DNA from: an uncultured delta proteobacterium
GTDB taxonomy: Bacteria > Desulfobacterota > Desulfovibrionia > Desulfovibrionales > Desulfovibrionaceae
Assembly: GCA_903835685.1 (NCBI GenBank)
Contig: CAILNX010000058.1
Span: forward strand, 1-64,000
Direction of reading: 5' to 3'
DNA length: 64,000 nt
A program made the translations under genes and the position numbers. The first letter of the stretch is position 1. Each line of letters opens with the position of its first letter. The notes below the pieces were generated by a model. It saw only the letters and a list, made by a program, of their open reading frames with translations. It did no database searches and was not told the DNA's origin. Of this stretch, positions 8,371-17,601 are shown piece by piece.

Positions 8371-9384
8371 ATGGCGCGGAGAAAGACGGCGGTCGGGCCG
8401 GGACAGAATTTTGCGGCCTGGTCGGTCCTGGCCGTCCTGGCCCTGTCCGCCCTGTGGGTGGGCCTGAAACAGGCGGACTTCAGCCCGGCCGTGCTCACGG
8501 CCCTTTCAGCCCCGGGCACGGCCCGGTCTTCCGCCGCCTCCTCGCCCCTGGGGGCCTTTCTCCCGGCCGGGGTGGAGGGCTTCTCCCCGGTGGGCGGTCC
8601 TGAGTTCTTCAGCCCCGAGACCCTGCCGGACAAGATCGACGGCAAGGCCGAATTGTACCTGGCCGCCAATTTCAAGGAACTGGCCTGCCAGCGGCTCACG
8701 GCCGGGGCGGGCGGGTTCGTGGAGGTCTTCCTCTACGCCATGGCCGAGCCCACGGACGCCTTCTCGGTCTTTTCCGCCCAGCGCCGTCCGGGCGGGACCC
8801 GCCTGGACCTGACCGAGCACGGATACCTGGCGGGCAACGCCCTGTTCCTGGCCTCGGGTCCCTATTACGCCGAGTTCGTGGCCGACTCCCAGTCCCCGGG
8901 CACGGCCGAGCGCCTGACCAGCCTGGCCAAAAATCTTCTGGACCGCCTGCCCAAGACCCAGGGGGTCAGGGACGACTCCTCCCTGTTTCCGGCCCAGGGA
9001 TTGGCTCCGGACACGGTCCAGCTCCTGGCTTCCGACGCCTTTGGCATGCAGGGTTTGGGCGGGGTGTACTGCGCCGCCTACCGCCTGGCCTCGGGCGAGG
9101 GCACGGCCTTCCTGTCCCGCCGGGCCAGCGAGGCCGAGGCCAGGGGCCTGGTCCGGGATTATGCCAAATTCATCCTGGACAACGGGGGCAAGGAACTGCC
9201 CCTGCCTGCCGGAGCCCCTCTTGGCGCACGGCTCCTGGACGCCCTGGGCGACATCGAACTGATCTTCGCCCAAGGTTCCTATCTGGCGGGGGTCCACGCG
9301 GCCTCCAGCCCGGAGGCGGCCTTGGAACTGGCCTTAAACGTCAGCACATCCCTGGGGGCGACCCCTCGGGAGGGCGGACAATGA
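8371..9384 (+). CDS. DUF6599-like membrane-anchored protein
   Basis: A 337-residue protein with one N-terminal hydrophobic segment (about 15-33) that looks like a signal anchor, so the bulk should face the periplasm. The body (about 70-330) matches my memory of the DUF6599 family, which often sits next to DUF362 and polyferredoxin genes; no catalytic residues are known. It is the first gene of a tightly packed operon: its TGA overlaps the ATG of the Tat-exported DUF362 gene. That context suggests a role in an extracytoplasmic redox process. Assignment to the DUF is from recollection. Confidence 0.65.
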   Translation: MARRKTAVGPGQNFAAWSVLAVLALSALWVGLKQADFSPAVLTALSAPGTARSSAASSPLGAFLPAGVEGFSPVGGPEFFSPETLPDKIDGKAELYLAANFKELACQRLTAGAGGFVEVFLYAMAEPTDAFSVFSAQRRPGGTRLDLTEHGYLAGNALFLASGPYYAEFVADSQSPGTAERLTSLAKNLLDRLPKTQGVRDDSSLFPAQGLAPDTVQLLASDAFGMQGLGGVYCAAYRLASGEGTAFLSRRASEAEARGLVRDYAKFILDNGGKELPLPAGAPLGARLLDALGDIELIFAQGSYLAGVHAASSPEAALELALNVSTSLGATPREGGQ

Positions 9385-10424
9385 AGTCCACGGAACACGG
9401 AAACGGGACGGCCCACGACCCCGATCTCCTGCTCAAGGCGGCCCTGACCCGCCGCGATTTCCTGACCCGGGCGGCCGTGGCCTCGGGCCTGGCCCTGGCC
9501 TCGGGCGGGGTGTTCGCCGCGCTCTACGACGGGTCCGGACCCTCGGCCCTGCCCCCGGAAAAAACCCTGGCCGGGCTGCCGGACTTCTCCCTGCCCGAGT
9601 TCGCCGGACCAAAGGCCCGGGTGGCCATTGTCCGGGGGCCGGACCGGGCCCAGACCTTGGGCCGGGGCCTGGACGCCCTGGGCGGCATCGGCCGGTTCAT
9701 TACCAAGGGCGACACCGTGCTCATCAAGGTCAACGCGGCCTTTGCCTCCCCGCCCAGCCTGGGGGCCACCTCCCACCCCGAGCTGGTGGTGGCCCTGGTG
9801 GCCCAGTGCAAACAGGCCGGGGCAGGGCGGGTGCTCATCACCGACAATCCCATCCACAATCCCGAGAGCTGTTTCGAACTGGCGGGCCTGGCCGAGGCCG
9901 CCCGGCAGTCCGGGGCCAAGATCCTTCTGCCCACGGAGAACCTGTTCGCCTCCGTGAGCCTGGCCGGGGGCCGGCTGATCCAGAATTGGCCGGTCCTGGC
10001 CAAGGCCTTTGACGGGGTGAACAAGGTCCTGGCCGTGGCCCCCATCAAGGACCACCACCGGGCCGGGGCCTCCATGATCCTCAAGAATTGGTACGGCCTG
10101 CTCGGCGGACGGCGCAGCGTGTTCCACCAGGACATCAACTCCATCATCGCCGAACTGTCCATGCTCATCCGGCCCACCCTGTGCATCCTGGACGGGACCA
10201 CGGCCATGCTCACCAACGGCCCCACGGGCGGGTCCATGGCCGATCTGGCGGCCACCAACACCATGATTGTGTCCACGGACCCGGTGGCCGCCGACGCGGC
10301 CGGTCTGTCCGTGCTCGGCCGCGCGCCCGAGGAGGTCCCCTATCTCCTGGCCGCCCAGGCCATGGGAGCCGGGACCGTGAACTACCAGGGCCTGGACCCG
10401 GTCCTGGTGGAGCAGGGAGGCTAG
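9381..10424 (+). CDS. Tat-exported DUF362-domain protein
   Basis: A 347-residue protein with a twin-arginine leader (LTRRDFLTRAAVASGLALA, about residues 28-46). The body carries the DUF362 pattern: KGDTVLIKVNAAF, an ATSHPELV segment and ITDNPIH, ending with an NTMIVSTDPVAADA region. DUF362 proteins are often encoded beside [4Fe-4S] proteins and are thought to belong to iron-sulfur redox systems; no reaction is established. The Tat signal implies folding, possibly with a cofactor, before export. It overlaps the upstream gene by 4 bp and is 1 bp from the polyferredoxin gene. Confidence 0.85.
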   Translation: MKSTEHGNGTAHDPDLLLKAALTRRDFLTRAAVASGLALASGGVFAALYDGSGPSALPPEKTLAGLPDFSLPEFAGPKARVAIVRGPDRAQTLGRGLDALGGIGRFITKGDTVLIKVNAAFASPPSLGATSHPELVVALVAQCKQAGAGRVLITDNPIHNPESCFELAGLAEAARQSGAKILLPTENLFASVSLAGGRLIQNWPVLAKAFDGVNKVLAVAPIKDHHRAGASMILKNWYGLLGGRRSVFHQDINSIIAELSMLIRPTLCILDGTTAMLTNGPTGGSMADLAATNTMIVSTDPVAADAAGLSVLGRAPEEVPYLLAAQAMGAGTVNYQGLDPVLVEQGG

Positions 10425-10425
10425 G

Positions 10426-12192
10426 ATGGCCCTGCGCATCGTCACCGCCCGGCGGGTGAGCCAGGGCTTCTTTTTCCTGCTCTTGGTCTGGTTCTGCGTG
10501 GTGGCCAGCCTGGGCGCGGCCTGGTACCAACTGCGCGGCTGGCCCATCAACTGGCTCCTGACCCTGGACCCCCTGCCCGCTATCGGCACGCTGCTGTCCA
10601 CCGGGACCCTGACCCCGGGCCTGTGGTGGGGCCTGGCCATCATCCTGCCCACCCTGTTTTTGGGCCGGGTTTTCTGCGGCTTTGTCTGCCCCTTGGGCGC
10701 GCTGAACCAGTTCACGGGCTGGCTGGCCCGTCTGGGCCAGGGCAGCGCCGAGCGCATCGCGGACAACCGCTACCGTCCGGCCCAGGTCATCAAGTACCTG
10801 CTGCTGGTCTTTTTTCTGGCCTCGGCCCTGGCCGGGTCCCTCCAGACCGGGCTGCTCGACCCCCTGCCGCTCATCCACCGCTCGGTGAACCTGGTCCTGG
10901 CCCCCATTTTCGACCGGCCCTTCCAGGTCCTGGCCACCAAGCCCCGGTTCTACGCCCACGCCTGGACCCTGGCCGCCCTGTTCGGAGCCGTGGTGCTCCT
11001 GAATCTGACCGTGCCTCGGTTCTTCTGCCGCATCCTCTGCCCCCTGGGCGCGCTGTTCGGGTTCATGAACCGCTTCACCCCCTGGCGCATCGGCAAGGCC
11101 AAGGACACCTGCGGGGACTGCCATCTGTGCGAGGCCCATTGCGAGGGCGGCTGCCATCCCTCGGGTGCGATCCGCACGGCTGAGTGCGTCCTGTGCTTCA
11201 ACTGCCTGGACGTCTGCCCGGCCAAGCGCATCGTGTTCGCGGGCCAGCCCTCGGCCGCCGGGGAGATCCCCCTGCCCGACACCACCCGGCGGGGGCTCCT
11301 GGCCGCCACGGCCGCCGGGCTCCTGGCCGCTCCGGCCTGGGCCCTTTCGGGCTTCTCCGGCCCGAACAACAACCCCCAGCTCATCCGGCCGCCCGGGTCC
11401 CTGGACGAGGACCGCTTCCTGGCCCGCTGCGACCGCTGCGGCCAGTGCATGCGGGTCTGCCCGGCCAATGTCATCCATCCCACCCTGACCGAGGCCGGGA
11501 TTCAGGGTCTGTGGACGCCCATGCTCAACTACCGTCTGGGGTCCAGCGGCTGCCAGCCCAATTGCGTGGCCTGCGGCCAGGTCTGTCCCACCTCGGCCAT
11601 CCGCCCTTTAAGCCTGGAGGAGAAACAGGGCCGGGGCGATTTCGCGGCCAAGGGGCCGGTGCGCCTGGGCACGGCCTTTGTGGACCGCACCCGCTGCCTG
11701 CCCTGGGCCATGGACCGGCCCTGCATCGTGTGCCAGGAATTGTGCCCGGTGAGCCCCAAGGCCATCTTCACCCGGGTGGTCTTTGCCCCGGTGCGCGGCG
11801 GCGCGGGCAAGGCGGCCTCGGTCCAGGGCCGGACCCTGGCCCTGACCGGCCTGACCCTGCCCCCGGTCAACCTGGCCTCCGGGGATTATTTCCTGCGCCC
11901 CTCGGCGTTACCGACAGGCGGGCTGGCGGCCGAGCCGGTCCAGGTGGCCGCCTTTTCCCCGGCCGGGCTGACCCTGGCCCGAGAACCGTCCAAGGATTTG
12001 GGCTGGCCCGCGCCCCTGGCCCAGGGCCAGGAGATGCAGGTGGTGGTCCGGCTCCAGCAACCCCATGTCGATCCCTCGCGCTGCATCGGCTGCGGTCTGT
12101 GTGAACACGAGTGCCCCATATCCGGCTTGCGTGGCATCCGGGTCACCAGCGAGAACGAGTCCCGTTCCCGCCGGACCAGGATGCTGGCTTAA
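10426..12192 (+). CDS. Membrane polyferredoxin (NapH/NosR-type 4Fe-4S protein)
   Basis: A 588-residue membrane iron-sulfur protein. Four or more transmembrane helices lie in the first third (10-35, 66-82, 122-142, 180-200). Two FCGFVCPLGA/FCRILCPLGA motifs are characteristic of NapH/RdxA/NosR proteins. Cluster-binding sets follow: CGDCHLCEAHC, CVLCFNCLDVCP, CDRCGQCMRVCP, CVACGQVCP, CIVCQELCP and CIGCGLCEHECP. NapH-like proteins pass electrons from quinol to periplasmic partners. An internal segment near 285 (TRRGLLAATAAGLLA) resembles a Tat leader, hinting at an ancestral fusion of NapH-like and NapG-like proteins. It lies in an operon between the DUF362 and aldo/keto reductase genes, making electron transfer to them plausible. 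Confidence 0.9.
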   Translation: MALRIVTARRVSQGFFFLLLVWFCVVASLGAAWYQLRGWPINWLLTLDPLPAIGTLLSTGTLTPGLWWGLAIILPTLFLGRVFCGFVCPLGALNQFTGWLARLGQGSAERIADNRYRPAQVIKYLLLVFFLASALAGSLQTGLLDPLPLIHRSVNLVLAPIFDRPFQVLATKPRFYAHAWTLAALFGAVVLLNLTVPRFFCRILCPLGALFGFMNRFTPWRIGKAKDTCGDCHLCEAHCEGGCHPSGAIRTAECVLCFNCLDVCPAKRIVFAGQPSAAGEIPLPDTTRRGLLAATAAGLLAAPAWALSGFSGPNNNPQLIRPPGSLDEDRFLARCDRCGQCMRVCPANVIHPTLTEAGIQGLWTPMLNYRLGSSGCQPNCVACGQVCPTSAIRPLSLEEKQGRGDFAAKGPVRLGTAFVDRTRCLPWAMDRPCIVCQELCPVSPKAIFTRVVFAPVRGGAGKAASVQGRTLALTGLTLPPVNLASGDYFLRPSALPTGGLAAEPVQVAAFSPAGLTLAREPSKDLGWPAPLAQGQEMQVVVRLQQPHVDPSRCIGCGLCEHECPISGLRGIRVTSENESRSRRTRMLA

Positions 12193-12228
12193 CCATTGTT
12201 CTTTCACCGTGAGACCAAGGAGGTCCCC

Positions 12229-13458
12229 ATGGCTGCACACGAAACCAAAACCCCGGGCTTGACCCGGCGTGGATTCCTCAAGACCGCCGGATTCGGCGCG
12301 GTGGCCGCCACCGGGATGGCCGCCGGACTGGGCGCTGTTCCGGCCCTGGCCCAGGACGCGGCCAAGCCCGCGACCATGCCCAAGCGCAAACTGGGCAAGA
12401 CCGGGGCCGAGGTGCCCATCCTGACCCTGGGCGGCATGTTCGACACCATCAACAACCAGCTCATGCTCAAACAGGCTGTGAACTGGGGTATCACCTACTG
12501 GGACACGGCCGAGGTCTACGGCAACGGCCAGAGCGAAGAGGGCATGGGCCGGTACTTCGGCAAGAACCCGGCGGCCCGCAAGGACATCTTCCTGGTGACC
12601 AAGCTGGTGGCTGGCAAGGGTGACTTCGAGACCCGCTTCGTGCAGTGCTTGAAGCGGCTCCAGACCGAGTACGTGGACCTCTTCTACGTGCACGGCATCT
12701 CAAGCTTCTCGGACATTACCCCGGACATCCTGGCCTGGATGGAAAAGGCCAAGGCCTCGGGCCGGATCAAGAACATCGGGTTCAGCACCCACTCCAACAT
12801 GGCCGACTGCCTTTCGGCCGCAGCCAAGTCCGGCTGGGTGGACGCGTGCATGTTCAGCTACAACTTCCGGATCATGGGCGAGGCCAAGATGCAGGCGGCC
12901 ATGGACGCCAGTCACAAGGCCGGGATGGGCCTGGTGGCCATGAAGACCCAGGGGCAGGGACCTCAGCTCCCGGAGAGCGCGGCCGAGGGCAAGATGCTGG
13001 ACGCCTTCTTGAAAAAGGGGTTCTCGGACAAGCAGGCCAAGCTTAAGGCCGTGTGGGCCGACGAGCGCATCGCCACGGTCTGCTCCCAGATGCCCAACCT
13101 CTCCATCCTCTCGGCCAACGTGGCTGCGGCCCGGGACCAGACCGCCCTGGCCGCCGGGGACTTCGAGCTGCTGCAGCAGTACGCCCATGAAACCAAGAGC
13201 GGCTATTGCGCCGGGTGCTCAGGGGTCTGCGACGAGGCCGTGGCCGGGCTGTCCGCCCCGGTGAACGAGGTCATGCGCTGCCTCATGTACTACCACGACT
13301 ACAAGGAGCAGGACCTGGCCCGGAACGTGTTCGCCGGACTGCCCGAGGAGTTCCGCCAGGGTCTGGACCGCCTGGACTTCAGCCAGGCCGAGAAGGCCTG
13401 CCCCCAGGGCCTGGCCATTGCCGAACTCATGCGTCAGGCCAAGGAGCTTTTGGCCTAG
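12229..13458 (+). CDS. Tat-exported aldo/keto reductase with C-terminal cysteine cluster
   Basis: A 409-residue protein. The Tat leader TRRGFLKTAGFGA lies at about 10-22 and an A-A/LAQ cleavage region near 40. The aldo/keto reductase barrel follows with the tetrad in WDTAEVYG (Asp, Tyr), LVTKL (Lys) and YVHGIS (His). The C-terminal part has GYCAGCSGVC plus later Cys residues, as in AKR proteins fused to a [4Fe-4S] domain. Export of a nicotinamide-type barrel is unusual, since free NADPH is absent from the periplasm; electrons could come from the polyferredoxin encoded just upstream. ATG 12229 was chosen for its AAGGAGGT. A strong hairpin follows the gene. Confidence 0.88.
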   Translation: MAAHETKTPGLTRRGFLKTAGFGAVAATGMAAGLGAVPALAQDAAKPATMPKRKLGKTGAEVPILTLGGMFDTINNQLMLKQAVNWGITYWDTAEVYGNGQSEEGMGRYFGKNPAARKDIFLVTKLVAGKGDFETRFVQCLKRLQTEYVDLFYVHGISSFSDITPDILAWMEKAKASGRIKNIGFSTHSNMADCLSAAAKSGWVDACMFSYNFRIMGEAKMQAAMDASHKAGMGLVAMKTQGQGPQLPESAAEGKMLDAFLKKGFSDKQAKLKAVWADERIATVCSQMPNLSILSANVAAARDQTALAAGDFELLQQYAHETKSGYCAGCSGVCDEAVAGLSAPVNEVMRCLMYYHDYKEQDLARNVFAGLPEEFRQGLDRLDFSQAEKACPQGLAIAELMRQAKELLA

Positions 13459-13464
13459 AATCGC

Positions 13465-13509
13465 GTGGCCCCTGTCCCGGCCCTCACAAAGAGGCCGGAC
13501 AGGGGCCAC
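13465..13509 (+). terminator. Strong stem-loop after the redox operon
   Basis: GTGGCCCCTGTCC(C)GGCC pairs with GGCCGGACAGGGGCCAC, 17 bp with a single bulged C. No T-tract follows, so it may terminate inefficiently or protect the mRNA 3' end before the CBS gene. Confidence 0.6.
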
Positions 13510-13558
13510 CTGCGTCCGAGCCAAAGCCCGGGCCACTTGGCTGCCCCAAGGAGGCTGC

Positions 13559-14023
13559 ATGAAGGTTTCCGAGATGATGCGCACCCAGTTGGTCCGGGTC
13601 CCGCCCCAGATGCCCCTGGCCGCGGTCATCAAGCTGTACAAAACCATCCCGGACAGCTCGCGCATGAGCTATGTGGTGGACGGGGCGGGCCGCCTCCTCG
13701 GGGTGGTCACCATCTTTGATTTCCTGCACCTCATCCTGCCCGAGGATATCCTGGACACCAAGGCCTATCAGCTCCTGGAGAGCAAGGAGAACGCCCTGTC
13801 CTACCTGCGCAAGGCCCTGGATTTCCAGAAGGACCGGCCCGTTTCCGAGATCATGTCCGCCAACTACGTGGCCATCGGGCCGGAGGATCTTTTCCTCAAG
13901 GCCAACCGGCTCTTTGTGGACAAGCGGGTCACGGCCATGCCCGTGCTGGACGAAAAAGGAATTCTGGTCGGGGAGATCACCCGACGCATCATCCTGAACC
14001 ATATCGCCGGGCATCTGGAATAG
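13559..14023 (+). CDS. Tandem CBS-domain protein
   Basis: A 154-residue protein made of two CBS motifs. CBS1 contains LVRVPPQMPLAAVIKLY and LLGVVTIFDFLHLIL; CBS2 contains SANYVAIGPEDLFLKA and ILVGEITRRIIL. Such Bateman modules bind adenine nucleotides and control partner proteins. No effector domain is attached, so it must act on another protein. AAGGAGG precedes ATG 13559. It is separated from the redox operon by a stem-loop and lies 16 bp before the M28 peptidase gene, with which it may be co-transcribed. Confidence 0.9.
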   Translation: MKVSEMMRTQLVRVPPQMPLAAVIKLYKTIPDSSRMSYVVDGAGRLLGVVTIFDFLHLILPEDILDTKAYQLLESKENALSYLRKALDFQKDRPVSEIMSANYVAIGPEDLFLKANRLFVDKRVTAMPVLDEKGILVGEITRRIILNHIAGHLE

Positions 14024-14039
14024 CCCGCACGGAGGCCTC

Positions 14040-15911
14040 ATGACCGCACGGCCGCGCGCCCAGGGTCTGTTCTTTTCCCGGGCCATGTCCCGGGCCTTGG
14101 TCCTTATTCTGGCCTTGGGCCTTTCCGGCTGGCTGGCCTCCTGCTGCGCTCAGCCGCCAGCGCCCCGGCCCGTACCGGTGGAGGCCCTGGCCCGGCCCCT
14201 GGCCCCCAATCTGGCCGCCCTGGCCGTGGACCCGGACCCCTGGATGCACCAGGAGGCCAATTCCGAGCAGCGCCAGCCCCTGTACCTGGGGGCCAGCCCC
14301 CGGGAGATGGCCCTGGGCCTGGCTCCGGCCGACCAGGGCGCGGCCCTGCTCCCGGATTTTATGAAGGAGCGCGGCGAACTTCAGTTCACCCTGCTGCGCC
14401 AGGCCCTGCTGCGTACCGGCCGCATCGGCCCGGCCGATCCGGTGGAGTTCGAGGTCTGGCCCGTGCGCGACGACACCGGGCGGCTGACCTGGGCCGCGCC
14501 CCGCTGGCGGCTTTCCGGCCAGCCCGAGACCGCCTGGCGCTGGACCCCGGCCGACCTCCTGCGCCAGGAGAGCCCGGACCCGGCCCCGCTCCTGCCCACG
14601 GTCTTGGACCCGTCCCGTCCCGAGGAGCATTTCCTGATTTTCGCCGACATCCTGGAGCTCCCGGGCCTGTACGACAAGCCCGCCTTTGGGGACTGCCTGT
14701 GGTCCGAGGCCGGCGACTCGGCCGCCCTGGCCCCGGACGCCCCGGCCTGGCTGCCCACCCTGCGCATGCCCGAACTGCGCCAGGCCGCCCCTCCGGCCCC
14801 CCTGTGCCGGATAGTGCCCCAGCCCGTGCGCGTCAGCGGTAAGCCCGCCGCCTGGCGGGTGACTGTCTCGGATTCCGGCCCGAATACGGGTGTGGCCTGG
14901 CCTGCCGATCTGGCCTGGAAGGCCTTCCCCACCACCCTCCCGGCCCTGGCCCGGACCAAGGTCGCGGTGCGCCGCTGGCCCGCTGATTTCCAGAAGGCCT
15001 ACCAACGCGACGTGCTTACCCTGGACGGCGAACGCGAGGCCGTGTTCCCCATCAGCAAGCGCACGGCCCGTTTCACGGCCAAGAACAACATCACCCCGGA
15101 CAACCAGCTCCCCCTCCTGGTGCAATACCTGGAGGAGCGTTACCAGACCCTGGGCCTGACCACCTTCCGCCAGGACTTCCCCTGGCGGGGCCACGCCCAG
15201 ACCAATCTCATCGCCGTGATCCCGGGCTCGGACCCGGTCCTGTCCCAAAAGCCGGTGCTCATGGGCGATCACATCGACACGGCCTTTTGCGAGGACGTGT
15301 ACGCGGCCACCGGGGCGCGCGTCTCGGCCCCCGGGGCGGACGACAACGTCTCGGCCACGGCCGCCCTCCTGCGCGCCGCCGTCATCCTGAAAGAGGCCAA
15401 GCCCCAGCGGGAAATCTGGCTGGTGCACTTCACCGGCGAGGAGTTCCCGGCCGACGACCTGGGCGCGCGGGACTTCCTGGCCCGGATCCTGGGCCAGAAA
15501 AAGGACATCGCCGGGCTGGTGCTCATGGATATGATCGGCTGGCGGGAAAAGGGCGACCGCGTGTTCCAGATCAACCCGGGCCAAGACCCGGCCTCCCTGG
15601 AGATGGCCGCCCTGGCCATGGACGCGGCCCATCACCTGGGCGCGCCCGGAAAATCCGGCCTCACCCCGACCTTGCGGCCCCGCTTTGACGACAAAAGCTA
15701 CCTGTACAACACCGACGGCCTGATCTTCTCGGACCTCGGCTATCCCGTGGTGCTCTTGAACGAGCACATGAACCGCCTGGAGAACCTGGACCGCTGGGGC
15801 TACCACCACACCGTGGACCACTCCATCATGATGAACTGGGACTCGGCCGCTCTTATCGCCAAAATCGCCATCGAAACCACCGCCCGCCTGGCCGGGGCTT
15901 CCGTCCGGTAG
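14040..15911 (+). CDS. M28-family zinc aminopeptidase, lipoprotein
   Basis: A 623-residue protein. A lipobox LASC (32-35, lipidation at Cys35) indicates a lipoprotein. About 330 residues of unrecognised N-terminal region precede the peptidase domain. Zinc ligands and catalytic residues appear in M28 order: GDHIDTAF (His411, Asp413), GADDNVSA (Asp434/435), TGEEF (Glu467, Glu468), LMDMIGW, and a final His in YHHTVDH. It should hydrolyse N-terminal residues of peptides at the cell envelope. It converges with the C11 peptidase gene, separated by 15 bp. Confidence 0.88.
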   Translation: MTARPRAQGLFFSRAMSRALVLILALGLSGWLASCCAQPPAPRPVPVEALARPLAPNLAALAVDPDPWMHQEANSEQRQPLYLGASPREMALGLAPADQGAALLPDFMKERGELQFTLLRQALLRTGRIGPADPVEFEVWPVRDDTGRLTWAAPRWRLSGQPETAWRWTPADLLRQESPDPAPLLPTVLDPSRPEEHFLIFADILELPGLYDKPAFGDCLWSEAGDSAALAPDAPAWLPTLRMPELRQAAPPAPLCRIVPQPVRVSGKPAAWRVTVSDSGPNTGVAWPADLAWKAFPTTLPALARTKVAVRRWPADFQKAYQRDVLTLDGEREAVFPISKRTARFTAKNNITPDNQLPLLVQYLEERYQTLGLTTFRQDFPWRGHAQTNLIAVIPGSDPVLSQKPVLMGDHIDTAFCEDVYAATGARVSAPGADDNVSATAALLRAAVILKEAKPQREIWLVHFTGEEFPADDLGARDFLARILGQKKDIAGLVLMDMIGWREKGDRVFQINPGQDPASLEMAALAMDAAHHLGAPGKSGLTPTLRPRFDDKSYLYNTDGLIFSDLGYPVVLLNEHMNRLENLDRWGYHHTVDHSIMMNWDSAALIAKIAIETTARLAGASVR

Positions 15912-15926
15912 GGGCAGGCCCGGGGC

Positions 15927-17573
15927 CTACTTCCTGGGCGCCAGCAGGGAGACGTCGCCCCAGCCGGTGCGGCGGCTGAAGGCCATGGAGCGGTAGAGGT
16001 ACGGCCCGGCCAGGCCGGTCGCCGGGTCTTTGGCCCGGTCCATGGATTCGGGCATGTCCGGGTACAGGACGATGCCCACCCCGTGCAGGAAGGGCGCGCC
16101 CTGGGTGTGGGCCTCGGCCACCAGGAAGCTGGAGTTGGGGAAGCGGTCGGCCACGAAATAGTCCTTTTCCCGGGAGAAGGTGGTGCGCCGGGTCTGGCCC
16201 TTGGCGTCGGTCTGGCTTTGGGAGAAGTACTGGGTCCCGGCCAGCCAGGGCCGGAAGTGAAAGGGATCGGTCAGGTTTCCGGTGACCACGAACTCCCGGT
16301 CCCGGCCCGAGGGGCTGGGGATGTCCACCAGGGAGAAGGACAGGGTCGGGGGCTGGGCCAGGCCCTGGTTGGCCTCGCTCCAGCGGGCCTTGATGTCCTC
16401 CAGGGTCTTGTTGCCGCTCACCAGCCCGTCGCTGTCCACGCGCAGTTCGAAGGAGCGTCCGCCCTGGGCCGGGTCCAGGACGCGGGTCTCGGCGGTCTGG
16501 GCCGAGATGTCCGCCGGATAGCCGATGCGGGAGAGCAGGGCGCGGGCGGCCTTGTCCACCCGGCGGTCCTGAACCAGGGCCGGGACCTGTTTGAGGAACT
16601 CCACCAAATCGGCGTTCTGGTCCAGGGGATCGGCCAGGGTCTTGGCCCAGTTCGGGTTTTCAGCCAACTTGCGGCGCATCCCGGCGGATTTCAGCAGGCG
16701 GGTGAGCGCGGCGAAGTCCCGGGCAAAGGGGTCCCATTTGGCCGTGTCCACGCTGGCCATGCAGGTCACGAAATAGAGGCCCTCCTCGGTGGTCATGATC
16801 CCATTGTGGGCATAGGCCTCCACGTAGCGGGCGGGCAGGATGCGGGCGAACTCCCGGGGGCTGGGGTTTTTTCCCAGCAGGGAGAGGAGTTGGTCATAGG
16901 GGAACCCGCTGTAGGGCATCTCCCGCTGGGAGAGGAGCAGCAGGGGGGCGGTACGCTTGAATTCCTCGATGCACTCCGTGGTGCCCAGCACGCAGGCGTC
17001 CAGCCACATGACTTCGGGCTTGAGCGCGCTCTTGGCCAGGGCCGTGGCAAAGGAGGACAGGGGCATCATGGAGTCCTTGCCCGGCGCGCCCGGCAGGGTG
17101 AAGTCCTGGATGATCCCCCGCCAGCCCCAGGAATGGGTGATGACCAGCAGGAGCTTTTTCTTGCCCCGGGCGTTTTTGGCCGCCCAGTCCAGGAATTCCG
17201 CGAAATGTTCCGGGGAGGCCGAGTCGGCCTCGGGCAGGGGGAAGAGCACGGGCTCGGCCGCGCCCTGGCGCAGGATGCGCTCCACCCCGTCGGGCTTAAA
17301 GGTGTCGCGCTCGGCGATGAACTCCAGGTTCCCGGGCAGGGGGGTGGCGAAAATCTGGGCGATGCGTTCGTCGTAGTTCTTGGCCAGGTCTTCCTCGTCC
17401 GTGGCGATGTAGGCGATGATGCTCCAGTCCGGCCGGGCCTCGGCGGCTTTCTGGCTGGCGCTCTTGGGCAGGGGGATGGCGCGGGTCAGGGGTTGCCGGG
17501 CCAGGGCCGGGCCAGGCAGGATCAGGGCCAGGGCCAGGGTGATGAAGGCCAAGGCCAGGAGGAGGCGTTTCAT
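15927..17573 (-). CDS. Clostripain-like (C11) cysteine peptidase, exported
   Basis: A 548-residue protein with a Sec signal (MKRLLLALAF..., cleavage near ALA-RQ at about 23). The peptidase core has His147 in THSWGWRG and Cys194 in LDACVLGTTE, the His/Cys dyad of family C11. C11 enzymes cleave after Arg/Lys and are often self-activated. About 250 residues beyond the core are unassigned and may be a beta-rich binding domain. ATG 17573 was preferred over the ATG six bases upstream because GGAG is then correctly spaced. It is 28 bp downstream of the P1 peptidase gene, so they form an operon. Confidence 0.85.
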   Translation of the reverse strand: MKRLLLALAFITLALALILPGPALARQPLTRAIPLPKSASQKAAEARPDWSIIAYIATDEEDLAKNYDERIAQIFATPLPGNLEFIAERDTFKPDGVERILRQGAAEPVLFPLPEADSASPEHFAEFLDWAAKNARGKKKLLLVITHSWGWRGIIQDFTLPGAPGKDSMMPLSSFATALAKSALKPEVMWLDACVLGTTECIEEFKRTAPLLLLSQREMPYSGFPYDQLLSLLGKNPSPREFARILPARYVEAYAHNGIMTTEEGLYFVTCMASVDTAKWDPFARDFAALTRLLKSAGMRRKLAENPNWAKTLADPLDQNADLVEFLKQVPALVQDRRVDKAARALLSRIGYPADISAQTAETRVLDPAQGGRSFELRVDSDGLVSGNKTLEDIKARWSEANQGLAQPPTLSFSLVDIPSPSGRDREFVVTGNLTDPFHFRPWLAGTQYFSQSQTDAKGQTRRTTFSREKDYFVADRFPNSSFLVAEAHTQGAPFLHGVGIVLYPDMPESMDRAKDPATGLAGPYLYRSMAFSRRTGWGDVSLLAPRK

Positions 17574-17601
17574 GGGCATCTCCAAGAAATAGATAGAAAA
17601 C

